Source: Bigelowiella natans CCMP2755 (lineage: Eukaryota; Cercozoa; Chlorarachniophyceae). From it: 64,000 bases of DNA. Every line of letters begins with the position of its first letter. The first letter of the stretch is position 1. A model generated the notes under the pieces. The model saw only the letters and a list, made by a program, of their open reading frames with translations, did not search any database and was not told the origin of the DNA. The DNA lies in contig ADNK01002518.1 in NCBI GenBank assembly GCA_000320545.1, forward strand, positions 1-64,000, read 5' to 3'. A program made the position numbers and the translations under genes. Of the stretch, positions 25,297 to 36,639 are shown one piece after another.

Positions 25297-26913
25297 TGTT
25301 TTGACGAGGCCAATACGCCGCATATATGGATTTGCTATCTTCACCCTTCTCCCCTCCCTTTTCTCCTCTTCTTGCCATAATACGTCATCATCATCATCAT
25401 CATCATCACCACCACCACCCTCAAATAATGGCAGGTGCGCGAGCTTTTCTCCGATCGACATAAGCAAATCAGTTGTTGGCGTTCGTGGGAAAGGAAGAGC
25501 TCCAGCTTCTCATTACCTAGTTTCTGAACTTGCCGAACGACTTCCACACGTGGATCAACCCTTTTCCAGCCAGGTACTACTACTACTACTACTACTTACT
25601 ACTCACTACATTACTACGATATGAATGTATACATATTATGTATCCATCCTTGTACGTGTTTTAATGTATGTTTGCTTATTATATTATTACAATTCCTGCT
25701 GTTGCTGCTACCCACAACTTACTCTAAAATAACAAAATAGGCTATAGCTTGGACCCTTTTCAGTTTGAAGGATTTGGAAGATACGACAGCCGCCGAAGAT
25801 TTCCTCAGAAATTTTTCTCGATGTGTTCGCGACAACTTGAAAGACAACACCGCTGAGGAGTTTACGAAAAAGTCGATTTCCCTTTCCTTTGCTGGACTAA
25901 GGACGTTTTCTTGCAAGCCATCCTGTGAAATACTTAGTTATCTTCTGCCAAAGCTTGATGAAAAGGAGGCATATGGTTATTATGATGTGTCTTCCATTGT
26001 CACAGCTGTTCATTCGGCCGACCGAAATACAAAAAGGTTGGTACTACTTGGCGTGTTGTTGTTATTGTTGACATGTGTGCAGCTGCAACGCAATATAGGG
26101 ATTATATTTTTAACACTACTTCCATCTCTTCCCGTATCTACAGGATTCTTCCAAAGCTAATCAATCCTCATTTGCAACGAATTAACAAAGAAATTGATTT
26201 AAAGTTGGTATTGAAATTACTACCAATACTGGTTAGTGATACGACTAGCAGCCATTCCATTCAACTCTCCCATATAATTGCTTCGAGAATTAGTGCTCTA
26301 CATAAGGAGTTAAGATCGGAGAATGTCAAAAATATCATTCGACTAATTGCTGGAGTTCCTTCAGAGGACGCAACTCTTCAAGAAGCGCCCCTTCGAGCAC
26401 TGGCTGCTGTTATAAATCGTCTCACTTCTTACGACACCATGGAATGCATCAACGAATTGTAATTTATCCTAACAATCTTCTTTCACTCCTCATCCCCCTC
26501 TGCCTCCACTAATACTTTGATAATTCTCGTAGTATTATGGGTTGGAGGTTGATTAACTCTCTCTTCGGCCTATTTGGTGGTTGTCATTGTCGATTCAATA
26601 TATTATTTTCCTTAGGTGTTTAAACTATGCTAGCAGTGGCAGCAATATGACCGTCTCAAAACAACCGTTATTATCTCAAGCGCTGAAAGATACTATCCAT
26701 AGCCTTGTTGTTCACATAGAAACCAAAGCCAAGCCCGAGCTTAAACCAAGACAATATGAAAGATTGCAACTTATTCTTAAAAACATTAGAATCCTTGATG
26801 AAGGAGAGGATGAGGAGAAAAACTTGAAGTATGGCATGCAGCCGGGAGGAATTTTAGAAAGCGAAATAAAAAGAGAAAGACACAGCAAGAGGATGGCAGA
26901 TTTTAGGTTGTAG
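23725..26913 (+). CDS. organelle-targeted helical-repeat protein (OPR/HPR/FASTK-like, tentative)
   Basis: Eight exons (23725-23935, 24022-24320, 24457-24554, 24823-25089, 25435-25573, 25741-26036, 26144-26458, 26616-26913) join to 641 codons. The first about 60 residues are Arg-rich and lack acidic residues until late (MFRHLRRCVLRVPSKKRALR), as in mitochondrial or plastid presequences. The body repeats amphipathic helical pairs with a loose pattern of about 35-40 residues: SSISNALFGLRFL, SGHALGICMLSL, SQAIAWTLFSLKDL, SISLSFAGLRTF, VSSIVTAVHSAD. Such spacing is seen in organellar RNA-binding repeat families (OPR, HPR, FAST/RAP). No RAP domain was found at the C-terminus. RNA processing in an organelle is therefore inference from architecture. 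Confidence 0.72.
24635..24661. repeat. (ATAC)n microsatellite
   Basis: Tetranucleotide run in the intron between exons 3 and 4 of the helical-repeat gene. Confidence 0.85.
25185..25294. repeat. compound microsatellite (AC)n(AT)n(AG)n
   Basis: AC run 25185-25206 passes directly into AT 25207-25237 and then AG 25247-25294, all in one intron of the helical-repeat gene. Three dinucleotide types side by side are likely length-unstable. Confidence 0.95.
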
Positions 26914-27866
26914 TGGCAGCTTTTGAGTTTTGTTGTAGCAACATTTTAGTTAGCAACCGTGTACAGTTATAGTTATTTGCTGCATTAGAATGTCTCTACA
27001 CATATGAATACGTTGGCTGATGATGGCTACACCGATCACGAAGGTGGTCATCACTCGTTATAACAATGCTCAAGAGATTCTCATTTACAGTGAGCCTCAA
27101 TGAGACCAATTCCAAAGAGATCAGTCATGCAAATTGTTGCGCAAAAGATAGATTCTGTCTTGTCGACAGCAAAATGAATCACTTCACCCATCTCTAAATC
27201 TAGTCATTTCTGTTGTGCAACGTTGCGGCAGAGTCCTAGAGCAGGATCAATCGCGTGGTGTGGATTCGCATCACTAACTACTCAGTCTGCAGACGAGAAT
27301 TTTTGCAGACATATATGCGCATGAGTCGCATACGGACATATCAATGTGAAACGCGAATCATCGTATCTTGCGTTTGTGCGCATGCGTTGCATGCACGGCG
27401 CGAATGTATAGAAATGCGCCAGGCTAGGAGAGCCCATGCGACGCGACACAGCTGCTAAACAGCTTGCCTAGCTTCGAGCTAGCTAGGTTCCCAGCTACGT
27501 ACACGAGACGGATGCAATGTTATAATGTGTCAAATAGCTAGCTTTCAATTATAATCCTAACATGATGACTTAGCTAAGCCTGCGCAATTTTGTGCCGGAT
27601 CGGACTTCGTGGTGTGGTGTGATGTTATTACAGATGCACATCGCGCATGGTACGTACATGCATGTGGAGGGGACATCATTTGTTACGTTATATGTGATGT
27701 ATCTGGATGCACTTGGTAGCTTGATGCAACATTACATCTCGGTGTACGACCATCTTCTATCTAGATCTGCATGAGCGGACAGAGTATTTTATTACATCCA
27801 GATAAGGACAACAATCCGAAACCGTGATACTGGCAGCGAATATTGCGATGCGCGATTTGATTTGCC
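26914..27866. other. repeat island between convergent 3' ends
   Basis: No gene supported. CTAG- and GCATGC-rich DNA. A partial match to the dispersed family (GAGACGGATGCAATG) lies at 27504-27520, but the downstream blocks are not recognisable. Confidence 0.55.
27504..27520 (+). repeat. dispersed repeat family, 5' fragment (copy E)
   Basis: Only the leading block CGAGACGGATGCAATG is kept; the CAATGGTCATC and CAGCGGC blocks are absent or degraded. Could be chance similarity. Confidence 0.35.
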
Positions 27867-29542
27867 TTATATGAAACCCACTTCTTCAAGGTTGATTGTT
27901 AGAACACTTTTTTGGCAAGCACGAAAAACCTGAGAAATGTTGCCTGATTAAATGATGTACGAGAAACTGTGCATGTAGTCCATATTTACCCTATCAATAT
28001 TTTTGGTGTCAAGACCACAAGTAAAGAAAGAGTAAACTTGCTTTTCATTCTCCACGCTCTTTAAAAATAGATCTTGTATGTGTGCTTTGACTCCTTCTTC
28101 ATCTTCAGGCCCACCTTCACCTGGGATCAAGAACGAAAACGTAAAATCATAATCGCTTTAGTGAGATGCAAAGGATTGTTTTCTTTATGGTACCTTTATA
28201 ACCAAATTTATCCTTGAACTTTTTTTGTTTTAATTTTTCCTTAAGAATGTCTATCTTATTGAGGAACAGAATCATTCCTGCACGTTCAAAGCTTGGGTTG
28301 TTCACTATTTTTCTGAATTCTATGAGGGCCTGAATGAAGCATAGATAAAAATTGATCGCACCCAGCTCCAGTATTCTGTCTGGCTGAATACTACCTCTTC
28401 CATGCGGTTAACCTTCTCATCCTCATAGAGCACTTGATTGTATTCTGAGATCGCAACGACGAACATGACAGCTGTAACGCCCTGAAAAGTATATCAGCAT
28501 CAGAACAAATTTTCCGTCATGTAAAAGCAGAGATTACATCAAAGCAATGAATCCATTTTCTCCTTTCATTTCGCTGGCCACCAACATCCGTGAATCTGTT
28601 GTCCATTAGATATTTCAGTTTGTTGGTTTCTATATTGATGAAAAGTGCCACTTACGTAAATCTAATATCCCTGATAACCAATTTTTTTTCATTTATCCCA
28701 GTTGTCCGATTCCGAGCCCTAAGACGGCAGAGAATCAATTTGGTGCATGTACGTCGACAGCATAAATTCACAAAAACAATACCTCAAAATATCACTTTGT
28801 GTTGGAACATAATCAGGAGCTGAAATACGCTGAATCTGTTGAAAGAAACTGCAAAAGTAGACCCAAATTATAAAACTGAGAGGGCTTAGATATATATAAA
28901 TAACAATGTGAGTTTACTCGGCAACAGTATCGGGGAAATGAAGATTATCTCTGCAGAAGAAAATGTCCCTTACAACTTTGCTTTCAGTCCATAGCCGCTA
29001 AGTTAAAAATGCGAATGAAGTTGCTTCGAGCTAGTGTAACAAATAAATATGCTTACCTCTATAGCACCACTAAGTTTATCAGACCAAGCATCTTCAAAAT
29101 CATCCGCTTCCTCAACAATTTCTGCCGAACCTACTAAATTCTTCTCAAGAGTATCCCCGGCTTCGTCGAGTATCTCTTGCATTGTGGAAACCATATTTCT
29201 TCGGATTATTATCCGGAAACTGAAAAAAAGTTAATTTTCATTAGGGCATCAATAATTCAACAGATCGTCCGACAGGATTACTTGTCTCTTTCATGGTCCT
29301 GAAAATCTTCGCCAGCTAAAATTTGCATCTGCTTGAAGATTGTAGATTTTCCCGACTCACCGGTGCCCAGGAACAATATTTTAATGACCTGACCTTCCTT
29401 CAGCTTGTGCTCAGCAAGTTTTCTACAGAAAGAACCCAAATTAAATGTAAATATCCCCATTAAATACGGTTAATAACGAAGAATCGACTTACTTTGCTAT
29501 TCTCTGGTCATGGGCTTCTTCTTGCGAGGGGCAACATCCCAT
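27867..29542 (-). CDS. heterotrimeric G-protein alpha subunit
   Basis: GTPase that relays signals from membrane receptors. Eleven exons (29493-29542, 29282-29422, 29057-29219, 28918-28997, 28783-28848, 28656-28718, 28538-28595, 28395-28481, 28194-28329, 27990-28120, 27867-27929) total 346 codons, normal for the family. N-terminus MGCC offers Gly2 for myristoylation and Cys3/4 for palmitoylation. P-loop GTGESGKST, switch I RTTGI, switch II DVGGQR, NKID and the TCGLDT version of TCAxDT are all present, so it should bind and hydrolyse GTP. The C-terminus ends NLEEVGFI with no cysteine at -4, so it should resist pertussis toxin. Subtype cannot be assigned by eye. The 3' end faces the helical-repeat gene. 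Confidence 0.96.
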
Positions 29543-31591
29543 CGTTCAGGTATGCCCTTACTTATCTGGTGGCCCCGAACTATCTTTTTGACTTACCAAG
29601 TAATCCGTACAATTGTCTATAGGCGGAACTGGTGGTGCCGTGTGAGAACTGAAATTATTCTTCTTTGAGAGGACCTATGAAGGTGACCTGGTGCAGTCTT
29701 GCAATCACTAAATGATGCAGTGTCGATTTACTACTCTCGAATGAATGCTTAGTTATCTTCAAGATCCTTGTTGTTTGATCTGGTCAAATTAAGTCACTTG
29801 ATAAACACAATCGAAATCTAATTTGCTCCATTTAGGATTTAAGACAACATAATTACAAATTATTCCACTTTTTAGTGTCCTTTTAGTAAGTTTGGGGGAG
29901 AACCGAGAAGAGTATTCTTCTAGTGCTGGTCTTACCAATTCATGGATTACGAGTTGTGATTAGACATTGTGTCCCGAATATTTAATTTTTTGAGAAGTCA
30001 ATATGTAGCTCATTTTTCAATGTCATTTCAAAAGAATCCAGTCGCTCTCTCAAAATGAGATCACATATGAAAATTGAAAGGATCCGGTGTGTTGTGGCTG
30101 CGTCGGCGAATCAGTTGGCAGGCTGGATCTTGGAACACCATCAACAAACCCTACGTGCCTGGAATTCAATTGCAGTGGCACATCTTGTTGGAATGTCGAA
30201 TGAACACGAATGTTGAATCTTGACTCTTGCTGGAATGGAGGAATTCCAGCATTGTTGGCAAAACTGGAAAAAAGTCTGCAAGTCGCACTTGCATGCATTC
30301 GTTCGTTGGCAACGCCATCGGATGACCCGCTGGCCCGGCCGCGGACCAGCGTGTAGATGTGGCCTTCAGGAAGTTCTTGCGAAGAGTAGATGCTTTGCGT
30401 CGCTGCCACATTGCCGCTAATTGCGCTGCCCCACACAGCTAGAATGCCACTTTTTCAAGTCCAGTCAGTCCCCAAGTCCCCACGTGCTGAAGCTAGTTCG
30501 AGGCACTGCGTTTCGCACTTTTCAATCATGCAACACTTTGAAAACACAATTTTTCATCACGTTTGTTTATTTGTTTGCCACCTCTGGACCTGCTGGACAG
30601 GACTCACTTGCTTTGCACTGCGGGTTCATTGCCAACTTGCTGCAGGCTAGCAGGCATGTCTGGCAGAGTGGAATTGTTGCTGCCAAGTGTTTGGTTACAA
30701 ATTCTGCCTGCTTGCACAGCCCTGCAATTTCCGCTTCATTTTCAGAACAAATCATTGCAGCTACACAATGCACCAGGCTCATGTCCCATCTAGCCATGTC
30801 CATCATGCCATCAGCACGTGCGCGCACATCTGTCCCATGCACCCAGCCTTGCTAGCCTGTACTAGTGAAAGGGCGAATTCAAAATCAGAAATTATGCTCA
30901 TGACTTCTGCGAGAATGTGCTCTAGAGCTCTCTTCGTGTTGCAAAGTGCAGTGCTTATTCGATCTTGATCTCAAAACCCGTTGCAAACTAGCTGTCTAGT
31001 CGCTACATGCAGCAACCGCGAAGGCTGATGCACACTGGTAGTGTGCGCCTATTGCATTCGCGTCGCGCCTGTGCATGATGCGCTGAGCACACAAGTCGCT
31101 CGATCCAAAACGCACGTGTTCAGAAAGGGAAGCCCAGAAAAAACTTCAAAATGGTAATTATGAAGCTTTGGCCGCGGGCGCAGTTGGGCTACCTAGGCTA
31201 CGTTGAATGAATCTTTTGTTGTGCTTGTAGTCTCATTTCTGGCTAGCGATGCCCTGAACTAGTGAAATTTCACACGCCCGTTGTGTTGCAGACGTGTGAG
31301 TGAACGAAAGAGACACCCAATCATGCTCAGATTGGAGCAGATCTAAGCAAGTAAGAGTTGTGCAATGCATGCCAACATGCCAAAGATGGTGAGCGTGTTC
31401 GAACTAAATGCACGCCGAACGCTACGTGGGATCGATACTGAAATGTAGCAAGGATGTAGCAGATCACGTCTCGTGTTCGAATCACAACAAGCTACACAGA
31501 TGTCCAGAAACAACGTGTCAATGAGAGCCATTTGAATTTTAATGAATGTTGTGCTACATTTGAGGAAGCGCCCACAATTCCTTCATCAAAT
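29543..31591. other. repeat island with LINE-tail relic
   Basis: No gene supported. From 30050 on the DNA is relatively GC-rich and has several long open frames on both strands that overlap one another without motifs. The block 30494-30565 matches, in opposite orientation, the sequence following the LINE remnant at 52 kb. The first about 400 bases should hold the G-alpha promoter. Confidence 0.5.
30494..30565 (+). mobile_element. LINE 3'-tail fragment (matches 52340-52415 reversed)
   Basis: Shares GTTCGAGGCACTGC, then TGCAACACTTTG and TTTTTCATCA in order with the reverse complement of 52340-52415. There those blocks follow a reverse-transcriptase-type zinc-knuckle frame, so this is best read as a truncated copy of the same element. 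Confidence 0.5.
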
Positions 31592-33079
31592 TCAAAATGT
31601 CATGTCGAATTTTGTAGCAATTTCTCTTCGCCTTGCGCGAATACTTGTTTGAAGGGGCTGTAAAAATTTTTTTTTGAAGCACTCCACGTAAGGTGCCATT
31701 CGAGTCTTTTGGTAATCTGGCAAATTGGCGCTATCTGTTGTCCCTTCATCTTTTGAGAAACTGTTAATGTCCCTGATGAGGTCGTCGATAGTTGGCACTG
31801 CAAATGGGTCGAAATTTTCACACTTATCTGGATCAATAGGCACACAGACTCGACCGGTCTTTGGATGAACAGACCACGGGCTTTTCAACAAGTGGTTCAT
31901 ACCCTTACTCACATTCACATCAAGCCTAGGATAAAGGTGCGCAAAAACTATTTCCTCGTAGGTATTTCTAACTTTCGAAAACTTTGTCTGAGATATATTC
32001 TTTCGAATTGCTTTCTTGATATCTGCAATTTTAGCAGCAGTATTTCGAGAACTGTTACGCCATTGCTCATCCAATTCCTGCCGAATGCCAGCCTCGGGAA
32101 TCATCGCTAGAATTTGTGTCCAGCGATCTTGGGTCTCAAGAAGACCTTGTTCTTCACAATATTGCTCAAATTCAGGTTCCACAACTTCTAAAGCTTGCGC
32201 TAATGAGGGATGGATGGGATCGCGCAACTTAACTTTTTGTGCCTTTTCAGCACCACCACCGGTATATGCAGAGAGGTATTGAACTACTGCTGCACGGCCA
32301 CCATCTTGCAACTTTCGAGCACGATCATCGCATACCCAGCAGTGAACCCCGCGTCTGCCAGAATAAACCCACAGAAGATGTTTAAAACCAAAGTCGTTCC
32401 TAAGTGCGTGGTCGAGTACTTTGATTGCTACTGTCATTAGTTTCCAACATAGGGGACAAATCTTGGCATCCGAGCAGCATGTACGCACGTCATCGTAATC
32501 AGTCATATCGATATCGAATACCAATTCCTGAAATATTGATAATAAATGTTAAAATAGTATCAGGAGTAGAATTTTTTAATGGCAAAAGAAAGCAAATTGA
32601 GTAATATGCGTGTTTGTGCAGCGCATAGATACAGAGGGGCTCATAGGTATCCACCTCTCAAATGGAGTGAATTTTAATACCTTCTCAACTGGCTTGAAAG
32701 ATGATACAGCATTGTGATGTTTGGGTGGAGCATTAAACACCGCTCCGATATCAGTCTTATGCGGCAGGCGTTTTAGATATGCATCTTTGTATTCCTTTAG
32801 ATTCTTGAATGTCAGGTACCGGATATAAATATCACCAGCTAGTGTGAAAGAAAATTCTCGCCGCATGAAGAAATCTTTTTCATTCAGTGGGTCATCCCCT
32901 TCTACCATGTTGCAGTAACTCAACCAACGATACATTGGGCCGAATGGAAACAGGCGCTCGTAGTAAAGCTTTAAGGTTTCATCGCGAATGCCAGAGAAAC
33001 TTTGTTTTTTAGAGTGCTTCCCATCCTTTGTATCATCGAGTTCCATCGCTGAATTTTGCACGTTCTCTGTCTGAGGCAT
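31592..33079 (-). CDS. PRIM1: DNA primase small (catalytic) subunit
   Basis: Makes RNA primers for DNA polymerase alpha at origins and lagging strands. Two exons (32633-33079 and 31592-32527) give 461 codons; human PRIM1 has 420. Diagnostic sequences: RREFSFTLAGDIYIRY, DIGAVFNAPPKHHN, ELVFDIDMTDYDDVR with the two catalytic Asp, CC then CPLC for zinc, VYSGRRGVHCWVCD (nucleotide-contacting Arg and His), RLDVNVSKGMNHLLKSPWSV with the third Asp. The more usual-looking donor at 32654 breaks the frame; the one at 32632 keeps it and adds eight residues before ELVFDID, so that junction is uncertain. One intron only, unlike its intron-rich neighbours. Confidence 0.95.
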
Positions 33080-33938
33080 CTTGACGTCTACCTCTTTCTC
33101 ACGTGGGTCTTGTTGGCGGTCTCAAGCTTGGATTTCAATCTTTCAAATTTTGATCGGCGATGTAAATGATAAAATATATTGAAATGTAGCTCATTTAAAT
33201 ACAGATATGAATGAATGTATCGCCACTAACCCCAAACGTAAGGCTTTATTCCAGAATATGTCACACTTGAGCTTAATTTATTTTGGTTGCGCGGGAATCA
33301 CTACCTCTTGCTTTTTTTGGGTAATTTCGTGACAAATCCATTTTTTTTGGGTAATTTCGAGATTTCTGCACAAAGAGTTTCGACAGCAACCACAATCAAG
33401 TTCTAGCACCAGCATGCGAAAGTACAATAATATTAACATAACGACAGGATATTTCGACAGAATATGGGTAAAATTGGTTGAATATTGGGCTCTGTGTAGT
33501 ATGTACTCTTGACTAATAAATCTTAATTAAAGTTGAAGAAGCAACTGCTGCTGCTTGTGAAAGAGGGGCTGAGTATCATCCCCATAGCACAGTTTATTGA
33601 TCAAAAACGATTGAAACTACAAGGCTGATCGTACCAACGAACAAGAAAGAGACTTTACCGACACAATTTACGCTAGCTATCTTGTTCCTGAAGTGGGTGG
33701 TTGACGGCTTATCGGCGACGATAGCTACCTGGTCTTCATTACCATCGTGGGGAGTGCGTGTGTTACTCGTTCAGCCGTTACAACTCCATATTTTTATCAA
33801 TAATCGGGTTGGAAGCAGATTGGTTGCAGATTCAAGACAAAATTTAGACTCTTGTACTTGATCTTGTTCTGTGATCGACGTAGCTATTGTGTTGCATTTT
33901 AGAGGGGGTTTGTTAGGTAAAAGAAGAAGAAATATACA
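33080..33938. promoter_or_regulatory. divergent intergenic region
   Basis: Head-to-head gap between PRIM1 and WDR34. The phrase TTTTTTTGGGTAATTTCG occurs twice within 33310-33360. No repeat-island words were seen. Presumed to hold both promoters. Confidence 0.4.
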
Positions 33939-35208
33939 ATGTTCGAAGACAGCGAGTTAGGAGTGATTTGCGTGAAATCAGTATGGAGATCACAAATTTG
34001 TAAGGAAGACAAATCTGTTGGCACCAGAGCAAGAAAGTCACGCAATCGTGCCTCTCAGACATCAAGACCAACAGTTACTATGGCAACACAAACAGAACAG
34101 CAGTATTTACCCGAGGAGGAGGGGGAAGGAAAATCACTATCTTCAACTATTCCGCTAGACAATAAGATACTGCAACAATTTATATTAAGAGTGGGTCCTT
34201 TGATGGAACATGAATTGAAAGAGGCAAGTGAATCACGTGCATTTGATGGATATAAAGTGGTATGGGAGGAGGAACGAGATACAATCAACAAGATGTATAC
34301 TCTCACTGATCAAGACAAAATCAGGAGGAACAAACAGCAGGAGAAAGGAGCCAATACCAACAGCAGTAGTAGTAATAGTAACAGTAGTAGACCTCTTGCC
34401 CAGTCTTTCTCCGATGTGGAATGGAGTTGTAACGGATCGGTACTTGCAGCTTCGTTTGGAGAACGTCATCATGTTGGATGGTGCGAACATGATTCATTCG
34501 TTGCGTGCTGGAGTATAATGTCTCGCCGATTGAACTCGAAAAAGCCTGATATGAAACTTCCGGTTCCTTGTTGTGTAGGATGCCTTGCTTTTCATCCTAC
34601 ACAACCCACGATATTAGCAGCGGGCTTGTTCAGTGGTGAAATAAGAGTTTGGAACATTTCAGGTAGTGATGGTGGAGGAGGAGGAGGAGTAGAGTCGTCG
34701 GAACAAGAGGATGACCCCTTGATAGCTACATCCCCAGTAGATGATCACTTTCATAGGGAACCTATTACTCAAATATCATGGATTGCTACAGCACGGGGAG
34801 ACTATAGGCTTGCATCGATAAGTTGTGATGGGCTGGTACTTTTCTGGCGATTGAGTGATAAATTAAAGTATCCTTTATATGGATCCTCCATTCTTCCAAA
34901 TGATCAATATCATGGCCATGGTGTCAAAAGAAACAATTCTTCTTATAAGGTTGTTACATGTGGTACATACTAATATTTTGAGGATGGTAGTGGTGAGTGG
35001 TGGTACAACAACAACATGCTAATGATATCAAGAGGAGATCCATTGTTCATTCATTATTATTTGTTCAGATTCTTGGTGTACTATTGATGTACTACCTCTT
35101 ATCCATTGTTCATTTATTATTATTTGTTCAGATTCTTGGTGGAGTGTCTATGGCGTTTTCTAAACTAGATTTCGTCAACTACGTTGTAGGGACTGAAGGT
35201 AGCTAATA

Positions 35209-35250
<42 letters not shown>

Positions 35251-35466
35251 CAATCTAACTACGTTTTACATATGCTGCCACTCTCATATTCCAACTATTA
35301 CTTCTTCATCTAGGTGGTGGTGTGCTTAGATGTGAAAGAAAAATGAGATCATATAAGAAGAAGAAGAAGCAAATATACAAGGATACAAACCTGCTCAAGT
35401 GGGATCATGAGGTGGAGCAAGTCTTACGATTCTTACCACGTAGATCAAGGTTGTTGGAATATTACA

Positions 35467-35510
<44 letters not shown>

Positions 35511-35552
35511 ATTAAATCATGCCTCTTTCTTAATAACAAAATCGACGATGAT

Positions 35553-35591
<39 letters not shown>

Positions 35592-36406
35592 ACTATACTA
35601 AATACTAGGGATAGCGTTAAGAATTCGATGCGAAAATATGCAACAAAAACGGGAGCAAAGGTGGTGCTGGTGGTGTTGTGGTGAAAGTGGGGATGCGTAA
35701 AACGTACTATGCTATCTGATAGTGGTAGATGGGGGAACAACAACATGTCTTATTATTATTATTATCATTATCATTATTATTATCATCATTGTTACTACTA
35801 CTATCAAAACGTCATGCATGATGTTGCTCGCTTGTTGACCTGCTACTACCTCTTTAAGTTTGATGATGATGATGATAATGATGATGATGATGATATTTTA
35901 TTGATAAGCACACCTCCTCCTCAACAACTGCATGCATGCATGCATGCAATAATAACAGATTATCCGTTTGGAGGAATTGTATGCTTCTCGACCAAATCCC
36001 TTACATTTGTTTCCTCCAGCTTCAAAACAGGTGGGTGTTGGTTGTGTATTCATTCACAAGGATAAATGTAGAATAATGTTTGTTGATATTTATTACACTA
36101 TGATGATCGATCATGATGATCATGCATGATGAGGGGAAAGATCGATTAAGGCGACGACACCCAATGTGTCTTCTTAGGCTTTCGAAAAGCACGGTGGCCC
36201 TGTGTATGGTATTGCTGCCTCCCCCTTTCACAGGTAATACATTTGCATAATAGCACGTTAACATTACACATTAGCATAGCACGCACTACTACTACTACTA
36301 CATACGTATTTTGGATAATGATTATGATGATGATCACGATGTCCGACGTTGTGTGGAAATTTGCTGGGAAAAGGAATAGATATTAAAAGCTATATATCTC
36401 AAATAT

Positions 36407-36447
<41 letters not shown>

Positions 36448-36608
36448 AGTAATTTGATGCAGTATAACCATAATGATCCCCCTCATCATCATCATCATCA
36501 TCGTCATCATCATGAGCTCGCACTAATACTAGTCTTAAATTAGCTTACAATATGTGTGATGGCGCTGCTTCTTCTTCTTCTTCTTCTTCTTCTTCTTCTT
36601 CTACGACA

Positions 36609-36639
<31 letters not shown>

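Noticed and set aside
30050..30436. Minus-strand frame of 128 codons in the 30 kb island
   Set aside because: Overlaps other long frames on both strands, has no motif, and lies in repeat-type DNA; the longest frames there follow composition.
31470..31490. GTTCGAATCAC, like a tRNA T-loop
   Set aside because: No acceptor stem, D-arm or anticodon arm could be formed around it.
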